NCBI GenBank assembly: GCA_951799405.1
Contig: CATOGX010000101.1
Coordinates: 5,001-69,000 of the forward strand
Direction: 5' to 3'
DNA from: Agapetus fuscipes
Lineage: Eukaryota; Arthropoda; Insecta; Trichoptera; Glossosomatidae
DNA: 64,000 nt
The notes below the pieces were generated by a model. That model was given only the letters and a program-made list of their open reading frames with translations, was not told the DNA's origin and made no database searches. Each line of letters starts with the position of its first letter. The first letter of the stretch is position 1. The position numbers were made by a program, and so were the translations under genes. Below are positions 62,745 to 64,000 of the stretch, piece after piece.

Positions 62745-64000
62745 CACAAGCAGTGAGCCCGATCCAGTTAAGATTTGCCAGGTCAACCTGCAGAGATCTT
62801 CACTGGCCTTGGACATGGCCAACTTGAGGACCTTTGACGTGCTGTTGCTGCAGGAGCCGTATACGGGTTCGACCGGTACCGTCCGGGGCATGACTGGAAC
62901 TTTGTACCAGTCACCCTCATCGAGCCGTGAAAAACCCTGTAAAGCTGCCATACTCTTGAGATCTGACAACCTTAGAGGGGTCATGATCTCGGAGTATACT
63001 GACGAAAACGCCGTGTTCGTGTCAGTCCATGTTGGGGAGCACTGCGTGATCCTGGGCTCTGTCTATATAGAACCACGGGCGGATTTGAGTCCGATTCTCG
63101 CCAGGCTTGCGAGGATGTCTGCCGAGTTCCAAGATTGCCAATTTATAATAGGCGGTGATTTCAACGCAAAAAGCACATGGTGGGGCAGCACCAGAACTGA
63201 CCCCAGAGGTGCTGCGGTCATCGACCTGTGTGCTGAACTCGGCTGGACCGTCCTCAACGAGGGATCTACACCTACGTTTGACACCATCAGAGGGAACCGC
63301 AGGTTCGTCTCATGGATTGATGTTACTCTCTGCAGTGGTGGAATTTCAGAAGCAATCATGATGTGGCGGGTCGATACTTCTGCCAGTTGCTTTTCGGATC
63401 ACAATCTGATCTCCTTTGAATTAACTACAACCTCTAATCGGACTGTAACAAGAAAGCAGACAAGACTTTATGCCACTGCTAAGGCAAATTGGGGCAAGTT
63501 TACCAGCATCCTACGAGAGTCAACGGGAGAGACCATGGATTTTGAGGGTTGTACTCTACCCGAAGACGTTGAACATGCGTGCAACGACTTCAATGCGGCT
63601 TTGAATACGGCTTGTAAGGGAGCCATTCCTCCTGTCAAGGGCTTTAAGGGTCGAACATGCCCTTGGTGGTCGGACGACTTACTGTCTTTAAAGGGTAGGG
63701 TTGTCGCCGCCAAGAGGAAGCTGCAGAGTTCTGGGGCGGTCCGGCGTCTTGTGACTCTTCCAGCGTACCTACAAGTGAAAGAAGAATTTCGAAATGCCGT
63801 ATCTGCTGCTAAAACGGCCAGCTGGAAAGAATTCTGCTGTATACAGAACCGTGAAACGGTCTGGTCCATGTTAGCCAGGATAACTGGTAAGCGCAGCTTA
63901 CCGGTCCCCAGCACTATCAAAATAGATGGCAGAGGACAAGGCAATGAGGCTGCAACCGCTGCGGCCCTGTTGGAACATTTCTTTCCTGATGACGATCCTA
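62737..64000 (+). CDS. T8 ORF2, N-terminal part (continues past window)
   Basis: Open for the whole 421 codons available. Endonuclease is complete: N17, E40 (LQEPY), GGDFNAK, SWIDV and SDHN (SDHQ in T4 and T6). Codons 1-49 are nearly identical to T6; from about 62884 both nucleotide and protein identity fall sharply (for example MTGTLYQSPS versus MHGTLYQASS). The frame ends at PDDDP, just before the reverse transcriptase core. It is the only copy of this ORF2 subfamily in the window. Confidence 0.9.
   Translation, partial: MDDTSSEPDPVKICQVNLQRSSLALDMANLRTFDVLLLQEPYTGSTGTVRGMTGTLYQSPSSSREKPCKAAILLRSDNLRGVMISEYTDENAVFVSVHVGEHCVILGSVYIEPRADLSPILARLARMSAEFQDCQFIIGGDFNAKSTWWGSTRTDPRGAAVIDLCAELGWTVLNEGSTPTFDTIRGNRRFVSWIDVTLCSGGISEAIMMWRVDTSASCFSDHNLISFELTTTSNRTVTRKQTRLYATAKANWGKFTSILRESTGETMDFEGCTLPEDVEHACNDFNAALNTACKGAIPPVKGFKGRTCPWWSDDLLSLKGRVVAAKRKLQSSGAVRRLVTLPAYLQVKEEFRNAVSAAKTASWKEFCCIQNRETVWSMLARITGKRSLPVPSTIKIDGRGQGNEAATAAALLEHFFPDDDP

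Larger units (their letters stand above)
60159..64000 (+). mobile_element. T8: TRAS-type element, runs off window
   Basis: Normal TRAS 5' end (AGTTGC after CCTAACC), 1.4-kb 5' UTR with two different repeat arrays, complete ORF1 and the first about 421 codons of ORF2. ORF1 and the first about 49 codons of ORF2 are nearly the same as T4; the rest of ORF2 is clearly diverged. The 3' end lies outside the window, so completeness is unknown. Confidence 0.9.

Noticed and set aside
1..64000. Host genes, tRNA or rRNA genes, LTR retrotransposons, DNA transposons
   Set aside because: Every stretch is accounted for by telomere repeat, TRAS/SART-type elements or the RTE fragment. No terminal inverted repeats, LTRs or cloverleaf sequences were noticed.

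Overview
The window looks like a physical chromosome end of an insect. It opens with 1.8 kb of perfect CCTAA/TTAGG repeat, the canonical arthropod telomere repeat. The C-rich strand runs 5' to 3' inward from base 1, as expected at the left end of a chromosome. Everything after it is a chain of telomere-targeted non-LTR retrotransposons separated by short tracts of the same repeat in the same orientation. I see no host gene, tRNA, rRNA, CRISPR array or LTR element. A lepidopteran host is plausible because TTAGG tracts filled with TRAS and SART elements are classic for Bombyx. The sequence alone does not fix the order, since TRAS-like elements also occur in other arthropods.

Two opposing sets of elements alternate. 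Plus-strand elements (T1-T8) have TRAS polarity: short poly(A), then CCTAACC. Minus-strand elements (S1-S7) have SART polarity: long poly(A), then GGTTAGG on their sense strand. Order: telomere 1-1820; T1 1851-5134; S1 5347-10401; T2 10646-13146; S2 13294-18574; T3 18709-22256; T4 22284-27785 fused tail-to-tail to S3 27783-31807; S4 31827-36843; T5 36903-40339 (carrying a 636-bp RTE fragment); S5 40377-45244; T6 45534-50336; T7 50467-51360; S6 51648-55016; S7 55070-60094; T8 60159 to the window edge.

Both sets share the two-ORF R1-type plan. ORF1 is a nucleic-acid-binding protein with three zinc knuckles. ORF2 carries an AP-like endonuclease, a reverse transcriptase and a C-terminal Cys/His motif. 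The TRAS-type ORF2 also has an RNase H domain, which the SART-type lacks. ORF2 starts overlap ORF1 stops: ATGA in S1-S4, S6 and S7, a 13-nt overlap in S5, and 8 nt in T4, T6 and T8. This suggests coupled termination-reinitiation. Five of the seven SART-type copies (S1, S2, S4, S5, S7) keep both frames open. No TRAS-type copy is complete inside the window: T1, T6 and T7 are 5'-truncated, T3 is chimeric, T4 is 3'-truncated, T2 and T5 carry ORF1 but almost no ORF2, and T8 leaves the window.

Most worth pursuing: modular mosaicism of TRAS elements (T3, T8); ORF1-only TRAS derivatives (T2, T5) that keep a 3' UTR RNA structure which appears to covary with that of the autonomous family; tandem repeat arrays in every long TRAS 5' UTR; and the tail-to-tail T4/S3 junction with 3-bp microhomology.
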